Of a stretch of DNA of 64,000 bases, positions 8,686 to 17,935 are shown one piece after another. The notes below the pieces were generated by a model. It saw nothing but the letters and a program-made list of their open reading frames with translations, was not told the DNA's origin and did no database searches. Location: assembly GCA_051252455.1 (NCBI GenBank), contig JBPOFM010000006.1, positions 1-64,000 on the forward strand, written 5' to 3'. Both the position numbers and the translations under genes were made by a program. This stretch comes from JBPOFM01 sp051252455. GTDB taxonomy: Bacteria > Bacteroidota > Bacteroidia > Flavobacteriales > Flavobacteriaceae. Positions within the stretch are counted from its first letter, which is position 1. Every line of letters begins with the position of its first letter.

Positions 8686-9306
8686 ATGAAACGTCCCCAA
8701 ATAGTTTCAGTTACCTTCATTCTTTGTTTTTTATCATTATCTGCCTTTTCCCAAAATATTGGGTTTGGTATTTTAGGCGGTCCAAATTATTACACATTGC
8801 GTGTGGACTCAAGCGATGGAGAGACAACCTTTGATGGATCTTCTGCAAAGAAAAACATTCAATATCATGTCGGTGCTTTTCTTGATGTCAATTTTTCTAG
8901 TGCTTTGGGCCTTAACGGAAATATTGTATATCAAAGAAGAGGATTGTCTCTAGATCCTGATACAAAACTTGAGTATATCGATATCAATCCGTTGTTGAAA
9001 TTCGACGTCAACAATAGTTACGGAAATGGATTCTATTTGAAAGGTGGATTTCGATATTCTTTTTTACTTTCTGCGCAGACTTTTGATGAGGATGTTGATG
9101 TGAAAGAAGCTTTTAACAATTCTAATATAGGCGTGGTTGGTGGTTTTGGTGTTGACGTTTCAGATTTTTTAGGTCTGGAATTATTGGTAGATTACTCACC
9201 AATGAACATTTTTGAAGATGTTGATGGAGCTTCCATAACCTCCAGATTAATTGGAGGAAATTTTAGGCTTGTGTTTTACATTGAGAAAGTGTTGAATAAT
9301 AGATAG
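8686..9306 (+). CDS. Outer-membrane beta-barrel protein (PorT-like)
   Basis: The 206 residues begin with a Sec signal peptide (FILCFLSLSAFSQ, cleavage likely after Gln or Ser near residue 22) and continue with alternating amphipathic strands and glycines (GFGILGGPNYYTL, GAFLDVNFS, FYLKGGFRYSFLL, GGNFRLVFYIEKV), typical of the small eight-strand barrels annotated as PorT-like in Bacteroidota. No enzymatic motif is present. It stands alone downstream of murA; an acyl-lipid or adhesion role would be a guess. Confidence 0.8.
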   Translation: MKRPQIVSVTFILCFLSLSAFSQNIGFGILGGPNYYTLRVDSSDGETTFDGSSAKKNIQYHVGAFLDVNFSSALGLNGNIVYQRRGLSLDPDTKLEYIDINPLLKFDVNNSYGNGFYLKGGFRYSFLLSAQTFDEDVDVKEAFNNSNIGVVGGFGVDVSDFLGLELLVDYSPMNIFEDVDGASITSRLIGGNFRLVFYIEKVLNNR

Positions 9307-9406
9307 CCGCAATTTTGCTTCTAGTATCTTTTTTTGTGTCATTTTGAATCTCATTAAAGTAAGTGAAATTCGAAACCTGCGATCTTAATTCAGTGTATCA
9401 TCTCAA

Positions 9407-9440
9407 TTAAAAAGCCTTCGAAAGTATATTCGAAGGCCCT
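9407..9440 (-). terminator. Terminator of the FG-GAP gene
   Basis: GCCTTCGAA (9414-9422) pairs perfectly with TTCGAAGGC (9429-9437) around a 6-nt loop. On the minus strand the stem is followed by TTTTTAATT, so it ends transcription from the FG-GAP gene. Confidence 0.75.
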
Positions 9441-9464
9441 AAAAAATATATTTTCTGTTATTTA

Positions 9465-11197
9465 CTATTCTTTAATCACTTTATGAACAAAACGACTATT
9501 TCCGGAATATAAGTTCACGAAATAAACACCAGAAGTCATAATGCTCAAGTCAATTTTGCTGTTTACAACAGATAAAAGTGTTTTTGGAAGAATTAACTTT
9601 CCTGTAATGTCATATACTTCAAAAAATGTGTTTGATGCCGATTGTAACCCATCAACATTAAGAATGCTTTTCGTTGGGTTAGGATATATATTGAAAATGG
9701 ATGCTGCGGTTTCATTGGTCGTTAATGTAGAGCCTTCAACTATCACAATTGATTCATCGATATTTGGAGTCAATACTTCATCCACGTTACCAGAAGGCCA
9801 ATTCACTACAATTTTAGTAATGGAGTTATTAGTTCCTAGTCCAAAATGCGTTTTCATAGAATTCATAATGCCATAACTGTCACCAGAACGCACCTCACGA
9901 ATTTGTTTCCCCCAAGCACCATATATTTCTATTCTGGCGCCAATTCCATTGATGTTACTCGGTCCACCTGTTAAAAGCACCTCAATCCAATGATTAGAGT
10001 TTCCGTTGTTTAAGAACAAAACGTCAGACCTACTAGATGACGGACTGTTGTAACCGGATCCAAAACCTGCGATGATATCTACGAAACCATCATTATTTAA
10101 ATCACCATTTGCTGCCGATTGAATTCTGTTTGAAGTGGGGAAAGGAGAGGACACTCTTGTAAATGTTTTATCACCATTATTTCTAAACATTTTATGATCG
10201 CCACCGCGAGAAGTAATAAAGAAATCGACGAACATATCGTTGTCAAAATCTTCCATGAGGACTTGAATTCCATCACTTCCCATGGCGCTCAGTTCTGATG
10301 CAATTCCTGAAGTAGAGGTAATATTTGTAAATGTGCCATTCCCATTGTTTTCATAGATATAGCTACTCTGATCGTGATTTATTAAAACGCAATCCATGTC
10401 ACCATCGTTATCAATATCTTCAAAACTTGCGGACCAAGACTGTGCATAAGGCACTAAACCTGCTGCTACGCCTACCTCCGAAAATGTGCCATCACCATTA
10501 TTTTGGAAGAGCAAATTAATACGACGACCGTCGTTAGGATTGTTGACTCCTAGTCTACATTTGGAAATGTATAAATCTTGGTCACCATCATTGTCATAGT
10601 CTGTCCAAATACTTCCGTAGTTTCCAGAATTATCTGAAGGTACTGTAGAGGATGTATTGATCAAATTACCACTGCTTAAGTCAAAACTTCCAAAACCATT
10701 GTTGGAATATGCAGGCGAGAGACCTGTGTCGTGGCATCCAAAAAAGTCTATTGTGCCGTTATTATCAATATCAATGAAATTGGCGTTCTGCAAGAATATG
10801 GAGCCTCCGGGAAGCGTTGAAGCCGCAAAATTGCTTCCATCGGAATTTGCAGTTAACAATTTTAGCCATTGTATGCACCACCCACAATGATGTCATTTAA
10901 ACCATTTCTATCCACATCTGCAACCACCATTCCCCATTCTGAATTATCGCCAGGAATAGAGCCATAATTCAATAAGGTAAAGTTTCCAGTGGTTTGATAT
11001 TCAACCTGAAGATCTCTTGCATTAGAAAGTCTTACAAGATCGTCTAACCCGTCCCCATTCATATCTGAAACCCCAATAGCACAGCCACTTTTGAGGTTTG
11101 AGTTTGCTAATTTAGAATTAGAGTCAGTAAAGGCAATTTGAGAACTCGCCAAAAGCGGTATCCCGACAATTGCCGTAAAGAGTAATTTTTTTATCAT
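9465..11197 (-). pseudogene. Secreted FG-GAP/ASPIC-UnbV protein with T9SS sorting domain, split by a frameshift
   Basis: The N-terminal part (11197-10862) has a signal peptide (LLFTAIVGIPLLASS) and FG-GAP/VCBS repeats with calcium-type loops (DMNGDGLDDLV, DVDRNGLNDIIV). It stops after GGAYNG. The next frame resumes at once with LKLLTANSDGSNF and runs to 9465, with more repeats (DYDNDGDQDLY, DIDNDGDMDCV), an ASPIC/UnbV domain and a C-terminal sorting domain (IYPNPTKSILNVDG to FVHKVIKE). Reading the C at 10865 twice restores one 576-residue protein, so one base is missing near 10865. This is either a true frameshift or a sequencing error at a short C or G run. The intact protein would be surface-exposed or secreted. 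A TATATTTG box lies at 11228-11221. Confidence 0.82.
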
Positions 11198-11285
11198 AAT
11201 TGTTTGATTTTTAGATAAGTCAAATATAGAGGAATTATTTCAATAGAAATTTTATTTATTCTAGCATTTCGACCTAATGCATATG

Positions 11286-12590
11286 TTAATTTAGAGCTTT
11301 CTTATACACTCTTAAGCATCTTTCTCGGGCTTCTTTGTGGTCAACCATTTTGGGCGGATAGATGTCCTCTTGAAATTCAGGCACCCAATGTTCGATGTAT
11401 TCGAGTTGTTTATCAAACTTCTCTATTTGAGTTGTAGGGTTGAATATTCTAAAATAGGGCGCAGCATCAACGCCACTCCCAGCAACCCATTGCCAGTTTC
11501 CAATGTTACTTGCCATTTCATAATCGTGCAATTTTTGTGCAAAATAAGCTTCGCCCCAACGCCAATCGATCAAGAGATGTTTACATAAGAAACTACCAAC
11601 CAACATACGGACTCTATTGTGCATAAAACCAGTTTCGTTCAGTTGTCGCATGCCTGCGTCGACCAATGGATAGCCTGTTTGACCTTCACACCAGATTTTG
11701 AATTCATTTTCATTGTTTCGCCATTCGATGCGGTCGTATTGGGGTTTAAAGCTGTCAGTGACTGTATGCGGAAAATGCCAGAGAACTTGCATAAAAAATT
11801 CTCTCCAGATCAATTCCTGCCAAAAAATTTCATTGTTCTCGGGGATTGCCTTTTTTATCATTTTACGTATACTCACCGTGCCAAAGCGAAGATGAGGTCC
11901 AAGTCTTGAAGTAGACTCCTTTGCGGGAAAATTTCTCTTTTTTTCGTAATCTTGAATTAAGGCTGGAGTGACGTCATAGTCGGCAATTTGTTGAGTCGAT
12001 TTTTTAAAACCTATATCGGATAAGGATAAATTGGGTAGCCGTTTATTTTTAACCAAATTATCGAGATAGTTATTGGTGTAAAAAATCTTTAGATCAATGG
12101 TCTTAAACTTTGACTTCCATGTTTTCATGTAGGGCGTGTATACCATGTAAGGCTCTCCATTCGATTTTACTACTTCCTCTTTTTCGAAAATGACTTGATC
12201 CTTGAAGGTTTTAAATAGGATGTCTTTTTTAGAAAGCAGCTTTTCTATCTCGGCATCACGTTCCTTGGCATACGGTTCGTAATCATGATTGGTGAATACG
12301 GTTTGAACCTCAAAATCTTTTATAAGTTGATTATAAATAACATTTGGTTTTCCGTAATAGATGGCTAAACTGCTGTCGTGTTCCTCTTGCAGAGTTTTGC
12401 GCATGGTTTGAAGCGTCTCAAAAATGAATGTGACACGAGCGTCGTCTTCTGGAAGGTTTTGTAGAATTTCGGTGTCAAATATGAATAGTGGCAAAACGGG
12501 AAGGTCTGATTTTAAAGCCTCATAAAACGCTACATTGTCGTCGAGTCTTAGATCGCGTCTGAACCAGAATATGTTTATAGTTTGTTTCAT
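11286..12590 (-). CDS. phrB: Deoxyribodipyrimidine photolyase (cryptochrome/photolyase family)
   Basis: Repairs UV-induced pyrimidine dimers with light and FAD. The 434 residues show the N-terminal photolyase domain (INIFWFRRDLRLDDNVAF) and the C-terminal FAD domain with WQELIWREFFMQVLW, NRVRMLVGSFLCKHLL and GNWQWVAGSGVDAAPYF. The tryptophans expected for the electron chain appear conserved, but this was not checked by alignment. The ATG abuts the stop of the SRPBCC gene, and it is the last gene of a seven-gene operon beginning at 16084. Confidence 0.93.
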   Translation of the reverse strand: MKQTINIFWFRRDLRLDDNVAFYEALKSDLPVLPLFIFDTEILQNLPEDDARVTFIFETLQTMRKTLQEEHDSSLAIYYGKPNVIYNQLIKDFEVQTVFTNHDYEPYAKERDAEIEKLLSKKDILFKTFKDQVIFEKEEVVKSNGEPYMVYTPYMKTWKSKFKTIDLKIFYTNNYLDNLVKNKRLPNLSLSDIGFKKSTQQIADYDVTPALIQDYEKKRNFPAKESTSRLGPHLRFGTVSIRKMIKKAIPENNEIFWQELIWREFFMQVLWHFPHTVTDSFKPQYDRIEWRNNENEFKIWCEGQTGYPLVDAGMRQLNETGFMHNRVRMLVGSFLCKHLLIDWRWGEAYFAQKLHDYEMASNIGNWQWVAGSGVDAAPYFRIFNPTTQIEKFDKQLEYIEHWVPEFQEDIYPPKMVDHKEARERCLRVYKKALN

Positions 12591-13052
12591 TTAATAAGTT
12601 CCAAAGAGTTCCTCGAGTTTTTTTGTTCGATAATTAAAAATCTCATCCAATTTAGGTTTTACAAGAAAAGGATGTACCAATTGACCTAAAATACCGAAAG
12701 GTACTTTATAGTCTATGATGTCTTCCATTTCTACACCACCTTCAATTTCTTTGATGAAATGTTTGTGATGCCATAAAGCATAAGGGCCAAATCGCTGTTC
12801 GTCCACAAAATATTCATTTTTAACACTGTGTGTAATCTCTGTGACCCATTTGGTTTTGATGCCCAAAACAGGTGTCACGACATATTGTATGATTTGACCA
12901 GCAAACATGGGTCTGTCGGCACCAGAAAGAATATGAAATCCCATGTAATCGGGGGTAATGGTTTTGAGGTTTTTTGGATCAGAAAGGAAATCCCAAGCGG
13001 TCTCAATGCTGATGGGTAACTTCTGTTTTTTATGAAGTGTATATAGTTTCAT
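12591..13052 (-). CDS. SRPBCC family protein
   Basis: A helix-grip ligand-binding fold of 153 residues: LPISIETAWDFLSDPKNLKTITPDYMGF at the N-terminus, then WVTEITHSVKNEYFVDEQ and the conserved FGPYALWHHKHFIKE. Such proteins are often found beside photolyase genes in Bacteroidota and are sometimes labelled cell-division-inhibitor-like; the ligand is unknown. The ATG at 13052 is preferred to one at 13091 because homologues begin near MKLYTL. It is immediately followed by the photolyase gene. Confidence 0.82.
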   Translation of the reverse strand: MKLYTLHKKQKLPISIETAWDFLSDPKNLKTITPDYMGFHILSGADRPMFAGQIIQYVVTPVLGIKTKWVTEITHSVKNEYFVDEQRFGPYALWHHKHFIKEIEGGVEMEDIIDYKVPFGILGQLVHPFLVKPKLDEIFNYRTKKLEELFGTY

Positions 13053-13139
13053 TAAAATTTGATTTCGTTCCCATATATAGGAATCTTTCATTTAGTTATA
13101 GATTAAAAAATGAATAGCCAAAAAACTTCAATACATAAG

Positions 13140-13310
13140 CTATTGTTTTTTTAGTGCCTCTAAAGCCGCCATGACTTCTTGGGCTTCAGCATACTTTTTA
13201 TCGCTTTCTTTTCTATTAGTACTAGAAAGTAAATGCCATTCTTTCATCAATGAATCATAGGATTCTTGAAGCTTGGTTTCTTCTGATTTTTTTTTAAATA
13301 GTCCAAACAT
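13140..13310 (-). CDS. Lacal_2735 family small protein
   Basis: A 56-residue coiled, charged protein beginning MFGLFKKKSEETKLQESYDS and containing the family hallmark SDKKYAEAQEVM near residues 36-47. This family is typical of flavobacteria and has no known function. The amphipathic start (FGLFKKK) could touch a membrane, which is inference. The start codon is 2 bp after the stop of the preceding SDR gene, so it belongs to the photolyase operon. Confidence 0.85.
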   Translation of the reverse strand: MFGLFKKKSEETKLQESYDSLMKEWHLLSSTNRKESDKKYAEAQEVMAALEALKKQ

Positions 13311-13312
13311 AT

Positions 13313-13996
13313 TTATATTTTAAACGTGACAATTCCACAATCTAATTCAAATACTTGCCCAGAAATCGAATTCGATTTTTCAGATAGTAAAAATTCTGCC
13401 ATGTCAGCAACTTCTTCTGGCTTTAAAAACTTTTTTAGCGGATGACGTTCCGTAATGTTCTCAATCATTTTTTCGTTACGTAATAGTTTGGAAGCCAACT
13501 CGGTGTCCGTAACAGTTGGTGCAATGGCATTGACTCTCAAGGTGGTTGCCATCTCTGCGCCGAACGATTTTACCAATCCTTCAACGGCAGATTTCGAAGC
13601 TGCGACACTCGCGTGAAATGGCATCCCCAATTTGGCAGCAACGGTACTGAATAACAAAATCGATGATTTATCGCCCTTTTTCAGGATTTCCAAATACGCT
13701 TGAATTGCTTTAACAGCACCAATTACATTAATCTCGAAGTCTTCTCGAAAATCATCCAAGCTCAATCGTGCCATAGGTTTCAAATTGATGCTTCCTGGAC
13801 AATAGACCAAACCGTCAGCGGCTTCTATTTCTGGAAAGGTATCCTTCAAAATGTCACAGTCATAATGTGTAAGATTACCATGCGAAAAATCTGGAGTGGT
13901 TCGACTGATATTTACCACACTATGGTTTGAAAGTAATTTCTGTGAGATTGCTTTACCAATGCCTTTACTACCTCCGACGATAATGATAGTTTTCAT
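13313..13996 (-). CDS. Short-chain dehydrogenase/reductase with altered YxxxK motif
   Basis: A 227-residue Rossmann protein with the cofactor motif VGGSKGIGKAI, an NNAG-like YCPGSI region and the catalytic serine segment ILLFSTVAAK. In the usual YxxxK motif the tyrosine is replaced: the sequence reads HASVAASKSAVEGL, with Val131 at the Tyr position and Lys135 kept. A subfamily with this change exists, so it may be catalytically unusual rather than dead. The substrate is unknown. It is a member of the photolyase operon. Confidence 0.88.
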   Translation of the reverse strand: MKTIIIVGGSKGIGKAISQKLLSNHSVVNISRTTPDFSHGNLTHYDCDILKDTFPEIEAADGLVYCPGSINLKPMARLSLDDFREDFEINVIGAVKAIQAYLEILKKGDKSSILLFSTVAAKLGMPFHASVAASKSAVEGLVKSFGAEMATTLRVNAIAPTVTDTELASKLLRNEKMIENITERHPLKKFLKPEEVADMAEFLLSEKSNSISGQVFELDCGIVTFKI

Positions 13997-14014
13997 GATT
14001 TTATATTTTGATAG

Positions 14015-14230
14015 TTAAGCTCTGAATTTTAATCGTTTTTCTACTTTCTGTTTAATGACTGTCAACCGTTTCATCAAATCCATAATGGAATCGTCCTTCT
14101 TTTTTTTATAGAGTTCATTTAGGCTCAAAATCAATGTTTTGGCTTTTCTAGAAATTTCAACACGGTCACTTGTAGACAATGACTTCATTTTTATCTGTTC
14201 AAATTCTTGTGCTTCTTTAATGATATCCAT
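14015..14230 (-). CDS. Small conserved-looking hypothetical protein
   Basis: A 71-residue, helical, basic protein (KKKKDDSIMDLMKRLTVIKQKVEKRLKFRA at its end, read in two parts as a charged helix). It has no signal peptide, no membrane segment and no recognisable domain. It is 18 bp upstream of the SDR gene and 4 bp downstream of another hypothetical gene, within a tight operon, which supports it as a real gene. Confidence 0.65.
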   Translation of the reverse strand: MDIIKEAQEFEQIKMKSLSTSDRVEISRKAKTLILSLNELYKKKKDDSIMDLMKRLTVIKQKVEKRLKFRA

Positions 14231-14234
14231 GTAT

Positions 14235-14663
14235 TTAACTATTTTTAAAATCGTATTGTTTGTCGTAATTTATTTTTTCATTGAGAAGTTTGTCAAAAAA
14301 CGATTTATTCTCCTTAAAGGTTTTATTGTTCCTGAAATGAATAAAGCGTCCCTGGGCATGAATACTACTGCCATTTGTTTTATAAATGACCAGTTGATAA
14401 TAAGGAATTGCCCAAGTAAAGGTTTTGAGGCCTTTATTGATTCTGATAAGGACACCTTTTGGACGTAATTCGAGATTTGCATAATTGACATCAGCAACTA
14501 CATTGAGATACTGCTTCATGTTCGGACTCGTTTCCTCAATCATCATTCGTTTGGAGCCTATACCTTTCAGTTTAAAGGATTGGATTATTCCAAACGGTTT
14601 ACCAACCAAATCATTAATTGCTTCGATATGTTCTTTATTCGCATAACTTGTGTCTAAAATCAT
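14235..14663 (-). CDS. Hypothetical protein in the photolyase operon
   Basis: 142 residues, mixed alpha/beta by eye, soluble, no known domain recognised. The central segment (LELRPKGVLIRINKGLKTFTWAI) resembles a small beta-sheet protein such as a PH-like fold, but this is only an impression. The start overlaps the stop of the upstream DUF2867-type gene by 4 bp (ATGA), which indicates translational coupling and argues for a linked role. Confidence 0.65.
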   Translation of the reverse strand: MILDTSYANKEHIEAINDLVGKPFGIIQSFKLKGIGSKRMMIEETSPNMKQYLNVVADVNYANLELRPKGVLIRINKGLKTFTWAIPYYQLVIYKTNGSSIHAQGRFIHFRNNKTFKENKSFFDKLLNEKINYDKQYDFKNS

Positions 14664-16084
14664 TCTTCAATTAATTTATTGATCATGCCGTTGAAAATAA
14701 ACCAATGGAATGGTAGTACACTATACCAATATAAGCGTCCTGCCAAGCCACGTGGCCTAAAAGTGGCCGTTTGTTTCAGTAAGCCTTCTTCAATTTTAAA
14801 TTCGAGCCAAGCCTCTCCAGGAAGTCTCATTTCGGCATAAAGCAGTAGTTTTTTTTCTTTTCGATCAGAAAAAATCACGCGCCAAAAATCGAGCGCGTCA
14901 CCAGCATCCAATTGCGATACATGTGTACGTCCTCGTCGCAAGCCGATACCACCAAAGAGTTTGTCCATATAACCACGGATTTTCCAGAGATAGTTGCCAT
15001 AATACCAACCTGTAGAACCACCGATGGACCAAATACGATTGATGGTCTTTTCTTCATCAATAATATTTCTTTCTTTGTAATCTTTGAAACATCCATATTT
15101 GGGAACATTCACATATTTATGAAAGTTATTTTTTAAACGTCCGCTGCTTACCATAGAATCTTTCCAACTGGACACGATACTGTTTTGTTCAATCTTCTCG
15201 AAGGCCAATTCCACAGCTTCTCGATATGAAATGGGCTGTACATCGAGCATTTCATAGATGTTACTTTTTTTTCCAATGATCTCAACACCCATACTATCTA
15301 CTAGCGATGTAGCTAGTTTGTACGAAGTGGAAGTGACAAAATAGAGCCAATAGGAAGAGAGTTTCGGTGTCATCACGGGAACCGTAAGGATATATCGTTT
15401 AAGTTGCCTGATGTCGGCAAACTTCAAAAGCATTTCTTTATAGGTCATGACTTCTGGACCGAAGATATCAAAGTTCTTATTATAAAGTTCTTCTCTGCCT
15501 TTAGCTTTAGATAAGAACGCCAAAACATCACGTACTGCTAGCGGTTGCGTTTTCGTATTTAGCCATTTTGGTGCAACCATGACCGGTAATTTTTCTACCA
15601 AATCACGAATGATCTCAAAGGAAGAACTGCCAGAACCTACAATGATACCTGCCTTAAATATAGTGAGTGCATAATTGTCAGACGCGAGTAATTCTTCGAC
15701 GTTTTTTCTGGATTGTAAATGTTTTGAAAGCTTTTCTTCATTGGTGATCCCACTTAAATAAATGACTTGCTTGACTCGAGTACTTTCAAAGTAAGTTTTA
15801 AAATTAGATGCACAGCTGGCTTCTAGTTCACCAAAATCACTGGATGTATTGGACATTGAGTGTATTAAATAATATGCAACGTCAATATCTTTTGGAATGT
15901 TTTTTAAAGTGTCGGGCTTTAGAAAATCAGCCTCTACGATAGTGATGTGTTCATCGTCTAGGTAGGTTTTATCTGCTCTCAATTTGTCCCTCACAGCGCA
16001 CACGACATGATGGCCATCATTCAATAAAATAGGAATCAAGCGTTTTCCGATGTATCCAGTAGCGCCTGTGACAAGGATTTTCAT
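14660..16084 (-). CDS. NAD(P)-binding SDR with C-terminal DUF2867
   Basis: A 474-residue two-domain protein. Residues 1-290 form an atypical extended-type SDR with ILVTGATGYIGKRLIPILL for cofactor binding. Residues from about 320 form DUF2867, recognised by WSIGGSTGWYYGNYLWKIRG, DALDFWRVI and the end GRLYWYSVLPFHWFIFNGM. The substrate is unknown; a lipid or quinone has been suggested for the family only by analogy. It is the first gene of the operon leading to photolyase, and a TATCTTTA box lies upstream at about 16155-16148. Confidence 0.87.
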   Translation of the reverse strand: MKILVTGATGYIGKRLIPILLNDGHHVVCAVRDKLRADKTYLDDEHITIVEADFLKPDTLKNIPKDIDVAYYLIHSMSNTSSDFGELEASCASNFKTYFESTRVKQVIYLSGITNEEKLSKHLQSRKNVEELLASDNYALTIFKAGIIVGSGSSSFEIIRDLVEKLPVMVAPKWLNTKTQPLAVRDVLAFLSKAKGREELYNKNFDIFGPEVMTYKEMLLKFADIRQLKRYILTVPVMTPKLSSYWLYFVTSTSYKLATSLVDSMGVEIIGKKSNIYEMLDVQPISYREAVELAFEKIEQNSIVSSWKDSMVSSGRLKNNFHKYVNVPKYGCFKDYKERNIIDEEKTINRIWSIGGSTGWYYGNYLWKIRGYMDKLFGGIGLRRGRTHVSQLDAGDALDFWRVIFSDRKEKKLLLYAEMRLPGEAWLEFKIEEGLLKQTATFRPRGLAGRLYWYSVLPFHWFIFNGMINKLIEE

Positions 16085-16346
16085 ATAGTCTATTGTTTCT
16101 AGTTGGCTGGTGAAAAATGATGCGTTGTAATCTCAACCATATGTAAAGATACAAAATGTTTAATTTTTTTATAATATTATTAAACAAAAATTAACAGAAT
16201 TTCCGTTTATCTCTATTCCTTATGGGTGGAAGTAGTTTGTTTTGAACCATTAGAAATGGCTATTTAAGAGTTCGTTAACAAATATGGTTTTATTTATGCG
16301 TAATTTTATAAATTACAAAATTGTAACTATCTTAAAAACAAACATT

Positions 16347-17195
16347 ATGAAAAAAATTATGCTATTGGTTGCCATATTTGCGACTACCTTAATGACAAAC
16401 GCCCAAATAGAAACGCCTGCGCCGAGCCCATTGGCAAAAATGGAACAAAAAGTAGGATTGACCGATGTCAGTTTGGAATATTCAAGACCAAGTATGAAAG
16501 GACGTACCATTTTTGGTGATTTAGTGCCTTATGGGAAAGTATGGAGAACGGGAGCAAATGCACGTACTAAAATTACGTTTAGTGATGATGTGATGGTGAA
16601 TGGAAAAACTTTAAAGGCGGGAACGTATGCTGTTTTTGCTAAACCATCTGAAAAATCATGGGAAGTATTCTTCTACACGGATTATGCTGGAGGTGGAACG
16701 CCACAAGACTGGGATGACAGCAAAGTTGCTGCGAAAGTAACTGCCGAAGTGTATCCGATGCCAATAGAAGTTGAAACGTTTACGATGACTTTTGATGATT
16801 TGACTAACAATTCAGCAGTTTTAGGCATGCTATGGTCGAATGTGTATGTAGGTGTAAAATTTGAAGTACCAACAGATAAAGCGGTTTCTGCCGCTATCGA
16901 CAAAACGATGAAAGGTCCGGGTGCAGGCGATTACTACGCTGCAGCGGTTTACTATTTGCAAGAAGGAAAAGATATCAACCAAGCGAAAACTTGGATCGAC
17001 AAAGCGGTCACTATGGCTGGTGACAATCCTCCATTTTGGCAATTGAGACAACAATCTCTAATCTACGCAAAAGCTGGTGACAAAAAAGGAGCCATTGCTG
17101 CTGCCAAAAAATCTTTGGCTGCTGCCGAAAAAGCAGGGAACGCTGATTATATAAAAATGAACAACGACTCTTTGAAAGAGTGGGGAGGTATGTAG
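16347..17195 (+). CDS. DUF2911 domain protein, exported
   Basis: 282 residues beginning with a signal peptide (IMLLVAIFATTLMTNAQ, cleavage probable after Ala-Gln). Residues about 25-170 are DUF2911, seen in VGLTDVSLEYSRPSMKGRTIF, LVPYGKVWRTGANARTKITF and GTYAVFAKP. The C-terminal part is a TPR-like helical region (AKTWIDKAVTMAGDNPPFW, KKGAIAAAKKSLAAAEKAGN). The ATG at 16347 is used because the 21 residues upstream would mask the signal peptide. It is probably periplasmic, function unknown. A strong terminator follows. Confidence 0.88.
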   Translation: MKKIMLLVAIFATTLMTNAQIETPAPSPLAKMEQKVGLTDVSLEYSRPSMKGRTIFGDLVPYGKVWRTGANARTKITFSDDVMVNGKTLKAGTYAVFAKPSEKSWEVFFYTDYAGGGTPQDWDDSKVAAKVTAEVYPMPIEVETFTMTFDDLTNNSAVLGMLWSNVYVGVKFEVPTDKAVSAAIDKTMKGPGAGDYYAAAVYYLQEGKDINQAKTWIDKAVTMAGDNPPFWQLRQQSLIYAKAGDKKGAIAAAKKSLAAAEKAGNADYIKMNNDSLKEWGGM

Positions 17196-17245
17196 AATTT
17201 GATTTTATGTTTGATAGTTTATTGACTATTGAACTTTAGATATCC

Positions 17246-17281
17246 AACCTCAAAGGTTTTAAAAACCTTTGAGGTTTTTTT
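17246..17281 (+). terminator. Intrinsic terminator
   Basis: AACCTCAAAGGTTTT pairs with AAAACCTTTGAGGTT with almost no loop, followed by seven T. It ends the DUF2911 transcript. Confidence 0.85.
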
Positions 17282-17341
17282 GTGCGAAAATTTTGTACTT
17301 TGAGGTCTCAATTAATAAATGATGATTTCTAATTCATTCCC

Positions 17342-17935
17342 ATGAAAAATTTTCTACTACCTATATTATTTGTATTTGCATTTTTAGTCTGTGGTTGTGC
17401 TTCAGAAGAAGGCGAGCAGACGGTTACTATTGATAATCGTTATTCATTAACTATCCCTAAATTTCTTTCGGAAGGCACTGACTTGCACGACGATGCATCG
17501 CTTCAATACCAACATATTTTTAAAGAATTTTATGTGGTGGTGATTGATGAACCTAAAGATGAAATGCATAGCGTTTTGGAGCTGAATGACCTTACCGACA
17601 TCTATTCTAAAGACATTGATGGATATGCAAAACTCATTTTTGACAGTGTCTACGAAAGTCTTTTGGATCCTGTGCAAACGGATGTCGTAGAAACAACTGT
17701 CAATGGAATGGCAGCACGGTTGTCCACCCTTGTTGGTATGGCGGATGACATTTCTATTTTTTATGATTATGGTGTGTATGAAAGCGAGGATCGCTATTAT
17801 CAAGTGATTGCTTGGACTTTGAGCGATCAACAATCAAAATACCAATCACAAATGGATGCTATACTTCACTCTTTAAAAGAATTGAACTCGAATCGTCGCA
17901 AATCGAAAAGTCCAGCAAATAATAATAGTCATTAA
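17342..17935 (+). CDS. Hypothetical lipoprotein
   Basis: 197 residues with a lipoprotein signal (LFVFAFLVCGCAS; lipid-modified Cys at residue 19 most likely). The mature part begins EEGEQTVTIDNRYSLTIP, resembling the family of small membrane-anchored proteins with a PsbP/DUF1795-like sheet, but no assignment is made. The C-terminus is basic and disordered. Its stop codon directly abuts the stop of the convergent Gfo/Idh gene, with no terminator between. Confidence 0.7.
   Translation: MKNFLLPILFVFAFLVCGCASEEGEQTVTIDNRYSLTIPKFLSEGTDLHDDASLQYQHIFKEFYVVVIDEPKDEMHSVLELNDLTDIYSKDIDGYAKLIFDSVYESLLDPVQTDVVETTVNGMAARLSTLVGMADDISIFYDYGVYESEDRYYQVIAWTLSDQQSKYQSQMDAILHSLKELNSNRRKSKSPANNNSH

Noticed and set aside
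10862..10866. Programmed ribosomal frameshift in the FG-GAP gene
   Set aside because: AAT GGC TAA A is not a slippery heptamer and no stimulating structure is evident; mutation or sequencing error is simpler.
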